64,000 bases of DNA from Bursaphelenchus xylophilus. Its lineage: Eukaryota > Nematoda > Chromadorea > Rhabditida > Aphelenchoididae. Below the pieces are notes generated by a model that saw only the letters and a list, made by a program, of their open reading frames with translations, was not told where the DNA came from and ran no database searches. Each line of letters starts with the position of its first letter. Position 1 is the first letter of the stretch. Below, one piece after another: positions 43,145-56,100 of this stretch. The position numbers and the translations under genes were made by a program. The stretch covers positions 8,432,001 through 8,496,000 of the forward strand of contig CAJFCV020000004.1 of assembly GCA_904066235.2 (NCBI GenBank), in the 5' to 3' direction.

Positions 43145-46100
43145 CTAATGCCCATTTTCCTCCTGCTTGATCGCATCCTCATCCTTCAGCGCTTGATAAA
43201 ACGTATTGTTGAACACATTCATCACGTCCATGTTCAACAACACCGGCATCACCGCATCGAACGGCATGTTCCCAATGACTCCGCTGAAGAAAACGTCCAC
43301 CAAAAGCTGGGGGTCCAGCCATCGAAGCCAGGGCAGGATCTGCATCAGCTGGGAATGCCGCTCCAAGCTGGCGTGCAGAACGGGCACCAACGTGTTCACA
43401 CTGTTGCCCAGCAGCTGACTCAGATTCGAATGCATCGTGGTGGTGGTGGCGGCAGAGGACCCATTGTCCGACTGACTGTCATCATGAACCGCCAACTGAC
43501 CCAGCAGATGGTCGAAGAGTTCTTGGCAAGCTTGGGCGTTCAACTGCTTCCCGAAATGACTTCCCTCGTACGAATCGATGGGCGGCAAATCGTTGGCCGT
43601 GAAGGCGATCGTCTTCATGTACGCAAACTCAACGTCCGACAACTTCAACGAGTTGATGCGTTGAGCCAGCGTCGTGATGTACTGGATCTGTTTTATACAC
43701 GAGGCCGACTTTTCGGAGAGCCCTGAAAAAACGAATTTCAACGACATTTTTGAATAATGGAAGAAATTTTGGATATTGCTTACCATCTCGATTCAATTTC
43801 GTCATTATGTTCACAGAAATGGCGGTGAGCATCCGCTGGAGGTCAAATTTGGTGGATTGTTGGACTAGGCCCAGCAGGAAAACATCAAACCACTTGGCTT
43901 TCATTGTGTTCTCGAGATACGACGGTCTGAAAAAATGATGACTATATTATTTTAGAGGTGTCTCAAGGTAAAAATCCCGCCTTTTTTCTTGCAAATATTA
44001 ATTTTCAGAGACATTTTGTAACTAATATATCAAAAAAATATCTCAAGGATAAGCCTACTGTAAAACCAAACCTACTTGAAGCTGAAAGCCTTGACATTTT
44101 TAATCCAATGCACGCTGAGGAACAACAACCGTGACGCGGTCTCGCTCACATTGTTGGCGTCATATTCGGAAGGAAATGGATGATGTTCAGGCATTTCGAA
44201 TTTGGTGAGTTCGGCCGTAAGCAGCGGCGCCCGGTTTAATTGGCCAATGGGATTCTGCTCATCCGAAACCGAGGACCCTTCGCCCGACGAGGTCGGGGAC
44301 GCCGAGGCCGTCAGATTCGACTCAATGGCGGATTCATCGTCCATGGGTTCGGTCTTGAATTGCTCTTGGGGACTGGTCGATTCTCGATGAAGAGGGCTCA
44401 AGCCGCAGACGTCGAGGAGGGCGTTGCCTTCGGAATACTTTCGTTCGGTCTTGATTTCAGTGTTGTGATTCTGCATCATGGCCAACAGACCTTGCATGTA
44501 GGTGCTGGAGTTGATTGGCGACTGAAATTTAAACAGTAAGCCAGAAATTATATTATCCATGACAATAGTCATCAAAAACTTTTTTTTTTGATTTTTTGAT
44601 CTCAAAATTTTTTCCAGTAGTCAAAAATTAATTTAAATTCCCCCACAACATCTATTTCTTTGTATACAGCAGGCTCGCACTTACATTTGTCCTATCCAAG
44701 AGCCCATTGGAGACATTAAAGGAGTTGGTGTTTACAGTTGGCGCACTCGACGTGGACGCCGCCATGGTTGGTGGATTTGGGACTCGGTTTTCAGCCGGAT
44801 TAAAGGCATTGTTGTTGGTCTGATTCCCGTTATTCATTGGCCGCCGCTCCGCTTGGACGGCTGAAAAACAAAAAATAAAAAATAACCGATACTCCTCCAC
44901 CTCGGTTATACTACAGTACGCTCGGAAAACAGTCCGCTAATTTACTTGACCTCATTAGAAAAACTGTTTACAAAAGAAAACAGAAATATGTATGAAATCG
45001 AGAAATTTTGAAAGTATACACTCATCTTAGAGTAGTATTAAAATTAATATGGTAATATCTCAATATTCACGTTGTTCAGGGCTCCAAATATCACTTACAT
45101 TCACTTTTCATTCCCATGGACAAACATTTCTTCAGTCGGCAGAACTGACACCGATTTCGATGATATTTAGTAATGGGGCAATTCTTGGCACCACTACATC
45201 GATATCCGATTTGTTTTCGGATCGATCGCTTGAAAAATCCCTTGCAGCCCTCGCAAGAAATGGCACCTGAAAAATGGGTGTTTACGATGACGTGATAACA
45301 ACAAAAAGACTGGTTGAGAAGGCAAAAATAAGGCAAGAATAAACAGCAACGCGTACCGTAGTGCCGGCCAGAAGCCTTGTCGCCGCAGACGACGCACAAC
45401 TCCGTGCAGGGATTCTGATTCCCATTGTCGGAACGAGGGGGCGTTGGACGATGACCGGCGTTGGCATTCGCGCCTGCATCAAGGCTGGGCGGTAGCATAA
45501 ACTAAAACATTTTAATCGTAAAAAACAGGGACTGGGATAAAAAAACAAATGAAAATTATACGATTTCCGAGTTGTTCCAAGAATTATCAGCATTAAAAAC
45601 GAGCGCCGAACCCAAATAGTAAATATCAAAAAATTCCCCGCCCACTTTGAAGTTTCGTCCCAGCGAAGTGTCACAATTTGCAAAAGAAATAAATAGTTCC
45701 GAGAAAGCATTGTCCGAGCAAAACACCTCACGAAAAATTGTTTTGTGACATTTTCATTTCAATCGATACATCGATTTAAGCTAGGAAACACTTTGGCGAG
45801 GAAAGTAAATACTCGCCGCGAAACAAGTTGTAATGCCCCGCGACCCCGAGGCCTCGTGTGTAATATCAAGTGTAATATCCATCGTTTCGAAGCCAATGTT
45901 TTCCCATGGCCGCCGCTATTAAAAATCTGACCCCGGCGGACAAGGCGGACCTCGATTGGGAGCAGGAAAAACTAACTAATGAGATGTGTGAATACCACCG
46001 CACACACCCCTTACACTTTTATGTAAGTGTAAAGACATATACAATTTGTGGTGCCTTGGCGACCGCGGAGGTATTTAAGACGAGAAAGGGGGGGGGGCAG

Positions 46101-49100
46101 AGAATTAGAGGGTCGAGGGGGGAAAACAAATGAAGGCAAGAGGGAAGTAGAGGATGGTAAAGGTCAAAAGCAAGTTGCGTGGTCGCTGGAACAACAGCCT
46201 TGAGGATATTCATGTGCGAAGATACGCTGAGGATACGGTAGGAGATAACCGCGGCAGAAGAAATGCGGATATGTCAAGGAAGGTGAGGATATTTTGGCTC
46301 ATGGGGATTATTTTAATCTCCGTATTAGGAAGCCGTCTTTTAGCACATGGCTCTTCCACTTCTGTAACGCCTAAGGATCCTTGATTTACTGTAGCGGTGG
46401 GGCTGTTATCATTTGCAAAAGGCGAGCGCAGCATTACGCACCAAAATAGCTCTAATTATACAGTATAGGCCAGCATGAATTAAATTTTGGTTTCCTACAG
46501 TATTTATCTTGACGTTTAGTATCAGAAACACCCTTATGTTTTTTAACCGAAGACTAGAATAAAATCTAGGGCACCCCGAAATATATCATGGACCTCCAGC
46601 CAAGTAATGACCCTCAAAACTCGACCTCCCATCAAGAATTCTCGGCCAAATCAAGCCTGACGAAATGACGCCTAAACACGAGATTTGGACTCGACCTTTG
46701 CCGCTGGGATCTCTAATTTATCCCTCGGCTTCATGCCATTTTAATAGTAAAAAAATAAATTTTTGGGACCGAGATTAAAGCGAAAAAGTGGTGGAAGCTT
46801 GCGCGCTTCCCCTTGGCCTCCTCTTCTTTTTGCACCCATTAATAGGCCCTGAGGCAGGAAAGCAAAATCTCGGAACAAGCGAACCTCGCAAGGCTATCAG
46901 GTTTGTAAAATGTAAGTGTTATAAAGTACCCCCGAGGTCAAGGAGTTTGGCAGAAATTATCAATAAATGTAGAGGTAAGGTATGGCCCTTGAAGGTCGTA
47001 CTTGTTCACGCTACAAAACGATTCTGCTGAAACAGAGGATACTACAACAGGCCTAATCCTAATGTGTTTACAAGTGGACAATCTCCCACGTGTTTCGGCA
47101 AAGATACAAGTACTGCTAACAAGACTTCGAAAGAGCATTACGAGCTTTTGGAAAGGTCAAAAAAGCGTCATAACGCGAGTTATTAATTTATTCCCCATAA
47201 ATGAGTAGGTACCCGCGCATTTTCCCTCCGAAAGTCCCTTTTTCCAGAAATTCGAAGTGGCGATTTTTTGGTCAAAAGATGTTTGGAAGAGCCGCTAGTG
47301 AAGAAGAAGACGGCAGCCGAAAGGGACGCCGGACTGGAACGGACGAAGGACGCCTTGAAAACAAGGTAAGCGATGACCTCGGCCCCCCTCAACACCACTA
47401 TCGCTACGGTAGGGTCAGCACAACACGAGTAATCAGAAGGTATTAATGTCAGCCCTCTCTAATCTGGAAAGCAGTAAACCAATGCCAACCAAACAGCGAG
47501 TAGAACACCCTTTAGCGGAGCAGAAATTAATTACTACCTCTGTGTTTTTGGCCGCCGACGTCAGTGCTGCGGGGCTACAAAATAATGGGGGAGAGTAATT
47601 CAATTGCGTCGATTAATACAAGGAGGGGCTCTAAACTTTTGAAAAGGAGATGTCAGCGGCCTCGAGATGGATGATATTGGAGCTCCATTCCGAATGGAGT
47701 TTCCCATGCCGCATCCCTTTAATTAACAAGTATAAACAGAGAAAAAGGTTGAAGGTTACTCGAATTGACTGTAAATGAGAGTGGGAAAAGTTGGGAAAGT
47801 TCGCTGCCCTCAGGCGCTTTAGAAAAAAAAATTCGAAAAAGCATAGTATAAATGATTTCACAACAATTCTGATGATTTTACTGTCATTTGCAAAAGGATT
47901 TCACTGCACATGACAAAACAATCCCAGAAGTCGCATCCTGGACATAACACTCGCATCTTGCAGCGCGCGTCCTTTTGGAACCACTCGGGGTTTTCCGGCG
48001 ACTCATCCCTAAAGGAACCCCCCTAAAGGTCAGCCGACTTTTGCTCCCTATTAAGCGCTCTCTCGCTTTTTTCGAATTTCTTCCTTCTCGTCGGTCGCCC
48101 GGGGTCAGTGGAGGTCATCCGAAAGGTTAAAAAAAATTTTTATTCGAATTTCTCTCGGATTTCATGTTGTTTACAATGCGAAAGGGATTCAGAAATGTCG
48201 AAGATCGAAAATAACAAAATCTATTAATAAATAAAATCATCGCTAAGAATAGTTGAATTATCATCGTATTACGTGATAACAAATAATTTGGTTTCTAAAA
48301 AGACTCATATCTAGAATACATAACTTTTGTCAATTTTCAGGACCCTTTTCCTAGTAAAAACGCGGCCGTAATCATGATAATTGCCGATTAAACGCTGACT
48401 TTTGATTTCCGAACAATCGTCCAACCTCTACTCCTTTTCTAACCGAAATATTATTTCCATTCCATACTAAAGGTTAGCCAAAAAAGATTTGGCCAGCCCT
48501 TTATGGCCACTTGGCCCTGAGGGTGTCAAATTTCGCGAAGGAGTAAGTATTGGATGGTCTTGGGCCCTGACCGCGACCTAATGATATAATTGGGGGCTGG
48601 GATTAATCTTGAATCTCCCGCTAATTTCAAGTCACGTTTAGAGACGACTTAATTAGTTGCCGTTTCCTGGAGATAAAGGGAAGGAGGTGGGGTTAAATTT
48701 AGGAGGTGATCTTCTTATTTCATAAGACTTTCCGTTTGATTTTTGAAAGCTTATGGGAAAAATAATGACGACTATTGCCGAAAAGCCCAAAAAAAGTTCA
48801 AAGCGGAAATGCTTGAGGTACCACTTCTAGCATTTCTTCAAATTTTGTCTGTTTCATCAATACGGGTCAGATATCAGTTTCCGAAAAAATTGCCTCGAGC
48901 TTTATAGGGACAGCGAAGATATTTGATGGTCTTTAAAGATGGGGAAAAAAGGAAAATTGGAAAGTGGGAAGATTTAAAGTTTTGGGTATCTCTCTATGGA
49001 TTTCTGCAAAAAAGGTTTTTGTAGAAGGTCATTTCAAGAAATTTCGTTTTCCGTTACAAAAACCTTGAAATAGCGATGGACTTCCGGCTTCTTTCAACTG

Positions 49101-52100
49101 AAAAGTCTCAACGCTATCTGCAAAGCGCAGGCAAAAAATTTTCAAATTTTTTCTAAGTATAACTATGTGTACTTATACCTAAAAAGCAAGCCCTAGCCTT
49201 ACTGATTGTCCTTGACAAGATCTCCTTTTACAAATCTACTGATAACCCTTGTTTACAATCGTTTTTGGAGAGCAAAACCCACCTGATTTCCTCCTTGAAA
49301 GGACTGGAAAAGAGTGTTTAAACCGGGAGTTCCCAATCGATTATGGGCAAAGCCGGGGAGGGCACTTAATGGTCGGTTTTGAGGTGGCAGTAGAGTGTTG
49401 TTACTGATCGCCTGAAATTTCAAATTGATCAACGTCATCAGTGTCAAAGATTATATTCAAATTTGAAAGTTTATATCTTGTATATGATTATATTTCAACT
49501 ACACGATGTCATTTTGCCTTCTTAAGACCAATAATTCAACAACATATCAGAACAAACAGAATTCTGGTCGACTTAAAAACACTTAAAAAATTTGGAATTT
49601 GGGCTGGTCTCTTCTCGTTTGACCTTTGACGTAGGGCTCTTTATTTTCTGTATGATCACATAGTTCAAATCAAAAGAGGTCCGGGGTCTTGGCGGTTTGA
49701 TAAGTGATTTTTATGTGAAAAATAAACATCCAGATGTTGAGCTATGTACAAAGTTCGTATCAACGAATCTTTCATAGGCTATGATTTTAGTGTCAATTTT
49801 CGTATTAGGTGTAACAACCTCACAATGGAGTCCCCCGGAAGCCTATAATCCCAGTTCCAGTCCATTCCATCTCTGAGAATTTTATTACATTTCTTCCTCT
49901 ACGTGTCAACCCACGCCCCTACGTTCTTCTCCGATTAACCCCTTCCGTTACGCAACCCCTGTGTCCGTATTAACGTCTCCTTATCTCTACTGTAATATCT
50001 GCCGCAAATCCGGGCCAGAGCTTTTCGCGAAAAGGTTAGCGAGTGTTATTGCATGGGATAATACGCGATAAACAAAAGTCTTCAGTCCCTGTGGTTCTAC
50101 GTACCTCCCGTATCACGTATATGTATAGTATTGTGAAAATATTTGCGCTTTATCCAACACCTGATACCACCTACCTGCATGACGCTGAAAAGGGCACTTT
50201 GATTGCCAAACAAGCCCAGCTGCGTGGCCATGACGTTCGGGTTGAGGCGTTGGTGTTGTTGTTGCGCGAGGGCCTGCAGTTGGGCCTGCAGGTCGGCGAG
50301 TTGGCCGGGCTGGGGTTTTGGCAGATTTTCGGCGAAATCGCCGGCCCCAAAGTTTGGCGTGGGATAGTGCAGAGGGGTGGGGCGATGCAAGTTCTCCTGG
50401 CTGGCGAAATGCGTTGGCTCGGCTTTGATCTGAGGTGAGATTGGCGGATTGGTGGGGCTGAGTTCGGCGGACGAGTCGGCGGGCGCGGTGACGGTGTAGC
50501 CGGGCGTGGTCGGAGATCCCGACGCCGTGGTGGATGTTGAAGTCAGCACCGAGCTCGGCGACACCGGCTTGACGGCCAGCTCCGGAATCTTCGAGAACAC
50601 CAGCCCGTCCAGTTCGGAAGCCTTTCGTGGAGGTGCTGAGTTCAACGGGGGAGGTGTAAAACCTGCAAAATATGTATTTAGCTCAATTTAATTAATGAAA
50701 ATCGTAATATTCACGTGGAAAAATACCGCGAAAAGACAATTTTTTACATAAATGGTTTCTTCACTACACAGAAGAGCACAATATGACTTGGCGGTGTGCC
50801 ATCCGTTCGCATAAACAGTCACTGACTCATCAAACATATTCACGACACACACCGAAGCCGTAAGGTCATGCCAATCGGAAAATAACGCACAGTTTTCTGG
50901 GAACGATATGCCAATAAAATGCATTATCGTAGCCTCAAGGTGACCGAAAAAGAAACTTTGGGAAAAGTTCGACCAGAAATTGAAGAGCCTTATTTTGTCG
51001 GATTTTATACAGAGGCGCAAATCTTGAAGACGCCAAGGACAGTTACGGCACTCAGATCCAAGATAATCGATGACAAAATCGCCGCGATTTCTGTCAAATG
51101 ACCTGTGCCAATGGACGGTGCCATGGCTGGTAATGAGAGGGCCCACAAGGTCCCTGATCCCTTCTTGGATTCGCATCCAGAATCATCGCAACCAATGACG
51201 CATGCGAAAATCCGGTTCTCTGCCCCCACACCACATCAGAAGCCGAGGCACATACGAACGCACTTTTTTTATTATTCGTTTTTTCTTTTCTTCGCCAAGA
51301 GTTATTCCAATCAGAAGACGCGGAGAGAAGGGCGAGCCCATTTCCTCGGCCTTCGCGATGAATGGCACAATGACCTTGAATGGGAACGATCCCAACATGC
51401 CAAAAGGTTATGGACCCTGCAAAAACAACAGCCCCGAAATGAATTTGCATCCACCTTTTTTTTTGAAAAGGCAAAAGCATGAAATTGTGACGTCATTACA
51501 GGCATTACAGTATGACATCATCAGAGATTTATGCAAAATAAATTATAAAACAAAAGAGGACATTCAAGGCACTATACATGTTGTTGTAAATTCAAGAATA
51601 CAGCCCCTTATTTTTTTCCAGAACTTGAAAAAAATTTGTCATCAGATGTTTTCAGACTGACCCTGGCCAAGTTGCACACAGTCTATTCATCAGGCTCCGC
51701 CTTTTTCATGGCGCTCCAGATTAAGTTTTTAATCAAAATGGTCCCTCGAATTTGGTAAAAGAGTTTCGTCAAATGCCAGATATTTTGTCATAGACTAGCC
51801 TTTGGTCTAAGCCGTACATAACAAACCTCAAATCCGTCTACATAAAAAAATACAGTAAACTTTTCTGTTTGCTTTTTACGGACCAACTCTGAACATGCAA
51901 TGCAACTTAATCACTATTGTAGTGATAGTTAAAAATTCATGCCCTCAAAGCCTTGGGATTACAGTAATTTCCAATCAGCACTGCAAAGCCTGGCAATCCT
52001 CTAAGGCAAAGTGCAGAGGGACCACCGACAAAGGGCGGCGTTTTGAAGGAAGCGCAACATGGGACAAGTTGACATGGAGCCGAGAATATTCAAGATGAGT

Positions 52101-53148
52101 TCCGGCAATTAGAGACCCTCCGGGCAATTAGGTGGGCAGAAATACTTGTGGGGTTAATTTTAAGGTCATTAAAAGGATTCCGAAGCCGTGCAACCAACAA
52201 ATGGTAAGGTTTCAGGACAAGTAAACCGTACACAACTTCCGGAATTTGCACGGCATTACGTAATAAGGACATTAGAGTTCGGAAACCGGACAACCCGAGT
52301 TCACTTCGTATCTGCAAAGTTCGCGAAATCACTCGAATCCAGAAAAGGTTTGAGACTGTCATTAACTTTTATTTTCCGCCGAATCCCCAACCTTTATCCC
52401 CGTATGGCGACTTTATGCAAAATAGCCCTGACCTAATAAAGAAACGCACCCCCATCTGCCCGCAGGCATCCAAACGAACAGTCCGATGAAAATGGTGAGA
52501 TCTTTGAGAGGAGAAGATGAATGATGATAAAGTCAGTTACCGTAGACAGTTCGTATACACCTGTTGATACAGTAAAAATTTTGGGAATTTACAATGATTT
52601 TTATGGCAAGTTATGGGGTAAACAAGGTCTCTACATGCCATTGAGGCCACTAACTATTTGTTAGAGTATGGCAACATCGCTAACTTATAAAACAGGTCCC
52701 ATTTGCACGGGTTTCGCGCAGATCCAAACAAAATGCCCAAATTCCCAGCCGGCATAACCTCTTGTAAACAACCCCATTTATCCTCGAACCCCCCGATTTT
52801 TTGAACTCCCGCACCTGCCGAAATTTGCATATTCGCCCCGCCGGAATTTTGCATAAAACGGCGGCGCGGTGCCCCGCGCGCGAACCTTGACGCCGCCGAA
52901 ATCTTGAAATCAGCAGAAATTGCGCTGAAGAAGAGCCGTCGCCTCGTTTTTGTTGATTGCGCTCATCCCCCCTCCAGCGCTGGAACCCGTTCCGAATGTC
53001 TCTTTTCCAAAATTCTGGATCCAGTTCGATTCGTCTTCAATTTTTTTCGCTTTCGCCCAAAAGTGACCATTGCACTTTGCGACTCTTCTTTTTTTTCTGT
53101 TTGTGGTGGGCGTGGGTTCAATGCGACGAGCTCACCTGCAGAGGGCAT
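43145..53148 (-). CDS. nhr-41: Nuclear hormone receptor, NR2C (TR2/TR4) type
   Basis: Ligand-type transcription factor of the nucleus. Exons (minus) 53148-53136 (start, inferred), 50662-50175, 49411-49283, 45501-45357, 45266-45099, 44860-44685, 44521-44076, 43926-43784 and 43722-43145 give about 761 aa. The N-terminal region is Pro/Ser/Gln-rich ([12 protein letters not shown]). The DNA-binding domain has both zinc fingers: [14 protein letters not shown], then [14 protein letters not shown] (P-box EGCKG), [25 protein letters not shown] and the NR2 SVQAERRP extension. A long Ser/Thr linker follows. The ligand-binding domain begins at [21 protein letters not shown] and continues through [11 protein letters not shown] to the C-terminus. 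This motif set fits TR2/TR4 and C. elegans nhr-41. The 13-nt first exon (MPSA) is the least certain part, but its phase and GTGAGC donor fit exactly. Introns of 2.5, 0.8 and 3.8 kb are likely regulatory. Confidence 0.85.
45906..46022 (+). CDS. Possible first exon of a small plus-strand gene nested in an nhr-41 intron
   Basis: An open frame of 39 codons starts at ATG 45906 in good context (CCCATGG), begins [20 protein letters not shown], ends THPLHFY and is followed by a strong GTAAGT donor. Codon content is protein-like. A candidate second exon follows a TTTTTCCAG acceptor ending at 47240. Three frames of that exon are possible: a short phase-0 frame that stops after about 16 codons (KFEVAIFW...), a longer frame if an acceptor 10 nt downstream is used, and a charged frame ([19 protein letters not shown]) whose phase does not fit. 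It lies in the 3.8-kb intron of the nuclear receptor on the opposite strand. I do not recognise the family. Confidence 0.35.
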
Positions 53149-56100
53149 TCAGAATCCCGCTGGCGCTTTCGAAATGTTCGGGATTCTAATTAGAAGCAAA
53201 TGAAACGAGATTAAGTAATCGGCTGAGTAAAGGCGACCTATAGCTAGCTAAGTCATCAAATTTAAAGCCCAAAACCGCAATAAAATGTTGAAAAACCATG
53301 CGAAATCTAAGACCCCATAAGTAATGGGGCCCAGAATTGCAAAGTACAAGCACTATGGAGTATTATCAACATGCTGATCGCCTCTCGGACACCCCCAGCG
53401 ACCTCTCATTACTCAATCCGTAAAGTCAAACAAATGTGGGTGGAAGCCGTAGGGCAAGCTTCTAAATATCGGCCCAAACATAAAAACGGCCTGGAGCAAA
53501 AAAAGACTAAAAATACGAAAAGACGGGCCAGGTGATCATCACCTTTAGGGCCGGTCATTTCATGCCCTCCGGCCATTTTTTTGAATGACATTAAACAGTT
53601 GTCGTATCAAGGTTTATTTTTTCGGCTGTCTGGGCACTCAAAAAATGATAAGAGGAGAGTAATTGGAGTAGCCATGGGATGGGTTAATAGGACTTGGAGA
53701 GAATGCCAGAGGCCAAATAGTATAACAGCGTAGGGGGTTATCAGTGGAGTGTTTTGCAAAGACGACTTGGCCATGGATTAGAGTGGACAGAATAAATTAA
53801 TGTAAAGAATGTGGAGAGGGAGTGGATGGATATCTTTTCTCGAGAATCTCATCCACATGTATACATTGACTATTCTTGGAATCATCTGCAAATTCTTAAC
53901 CGGCACCAATAAATCCCCGTCGAATCTGATTTAAAAATCTGAACCTACAAACTTCGGAAATAGCCAGCTGGAATTAAAAAACGAGACCGATAATGGCCCG
54001 AGGGCATCTTTCATGATAACAGCTGAGGAATGGACAACACTGAAACACGTGACGTGCCCGTTGGTCTGAGTGGCGATAGCAACTGTCTCCAGAACCCAGA
54101 AAAGACATGAGATATTTTTTTTGGCCCTTTTCCGGAGGGCGGAGTGTGGCCGAACCGCAGAGCCTATTGGTTCCAGCTTGGCCACATCCCCGTCGGCCCT
54201 TCGCTCTACCATATTCGGTCCGAAGCGTCGAGACAATAGGCCAAGAGGCCATTCGAAAAGGACGCCCCGAGGACAAAGTTTTCCGGCACAACAGGTTCGG
54301 CGTCCCGTAAACACCGCGGCTACGGTGCTTCGCGGAATCCGATTATCATGCCCGCTTTTGTGTCAACGAATTTACGACAAGATTACTGCAGGACATTGCT
54401 CCGGGATGGGGGTTTCTTCATCGCCAAATTTGGCCATCAAACGATGCTAACGAGTAAATTACAGGAAGAAGGATGGAAAAGTGGAATTCAGCTAAGATAT
54501 TCATATAGCAGAAGGCACGTAGCATAAATACAAATAGCCGGATTAACCAGTGCCTGAATGCATCGAAGGAATCCCTAAGGCGTTTTGTTTTTTAATTTGC
54601 TATTTATAAACATTATCCCCGGTTATAATTTATTAGGAAGTTTTTGATTTTCGAGAGGATTTACCGGAAGACGAAAAAGATTTTGTTTGGTACTATTAAG
54701 ACTGCATAAAACATCAATCTTACCCTTAAAAACTAAGGTTAAGAGTACGGGTCAAAAGAAATTTATATATACAAGTTCAAACCTCAATTGAAATGATTTG
54801 AAACAGTCTTTGAAATTTCAAAATTTTTCGAAATGACGAACTTGGACTTGAAATTAAATCTCGGGAAATATAATTCTTATGATCTCTGTATGCTCTTAAC
54901 CCGATTACAAGTTTGTTGTGATGAATCTCCGATTAAGTGCTTCATAAAAAACAACCGAACCTTGGACACGACTTCCGCGTGGTGGCGGTTAATGTGTGGT
55001 GCAAAAAATATTATTTGCAATCGCTGGAAATAGTTTGCTAATCCGCGGAAGGAGCCATAAAATTTTCCCGACACTTCGCACTCGATAAACATCCTTCGTA
55101 CTGTAATTTGGACCTAGCCCACTGTTTTCCGAGACCCGTCCTGTCCTCCTAATCAGTAGTACCCTCGGGGCGTTGATCGCTGTTTTTGTGATTGTCGTCT
55201 CTCTGCTGCTCGTGTGCTCTTCCCTCCGTCCGCTCTCCAAGGGCTATTTTTTTGCATTCCAAAAACGAAACGCGGAAAAACGGAAAAGCAAACAACGAAA
55301 CTCTCGGACGGAATGTCTGCAAAAAAAATCTCTAGGAACAAAAAGTGAGGAAGTGATGGGGGATGGACAGGAGGGGAATCGGTCAGTCTTTTTTTATGCC
55401 TCCCCGCTTTACTACTTTGTCTCTGCCTTTAGGGCATTTCGGGGTGGGCAGGCGGCTCGAAAAACACCTGATTGCCCGAGGCCCTGATATGATATGAGGG
55501 TCGAAGCCGTTGGGGGAGAAACTGGCCAAAGGATGGGCCAATCCATCACCCAACTGCATGAGTTGTAGGTGGATGGGAGAAGGGCAATTGGGCTTTAGGA
55601 ATGGTCAAGAACCATCGTACAAGTCAAAATAAAAAGCAAGAAATCAGTGAGACCATGTTATGAAAGACAATAGATTTTGTTTCAAATAAAGTCGTATATT
55701 TTTCAAATCAAAAAACAATCTCAAAGTTCCAGCTCATATCCCCCAAGGCGCTGTCCTTATTACCGCATTCATGCCCTCTCTACCCCTATCCGCTAAGCCC
55801 ATTCAAAAGGTTCTGACCACTCAGAGCATGAGCCATTTCTATAGAGGTCCTTTTATCACAAAAACTGTCCCCTATCCCCCAAAAGTATTGTAAAGAGGCA
55901 TTTAAGCAAATAAAACACAAAAAATAAAATAACGAAAAATGGACACGAGTGACTTCAAACCGTGATTCAGGTGATCTCGCCTTTTTTATTATTATTTGTT
56001 TGGATGGATACGAAAAGAAAAAACAGCTCTGTGACGTAGCCAGGGCCAGCTAAGAAAATAGGGCATGTTGCGGATGACGAGGCAGAGAGTGCGATGCTAC

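Noticed and set aside
43061..43726. 221-codon plus frame
   Set aside because: It is the antisense shadow of the last ligand-binding-domain exon of the nuclear receptor.
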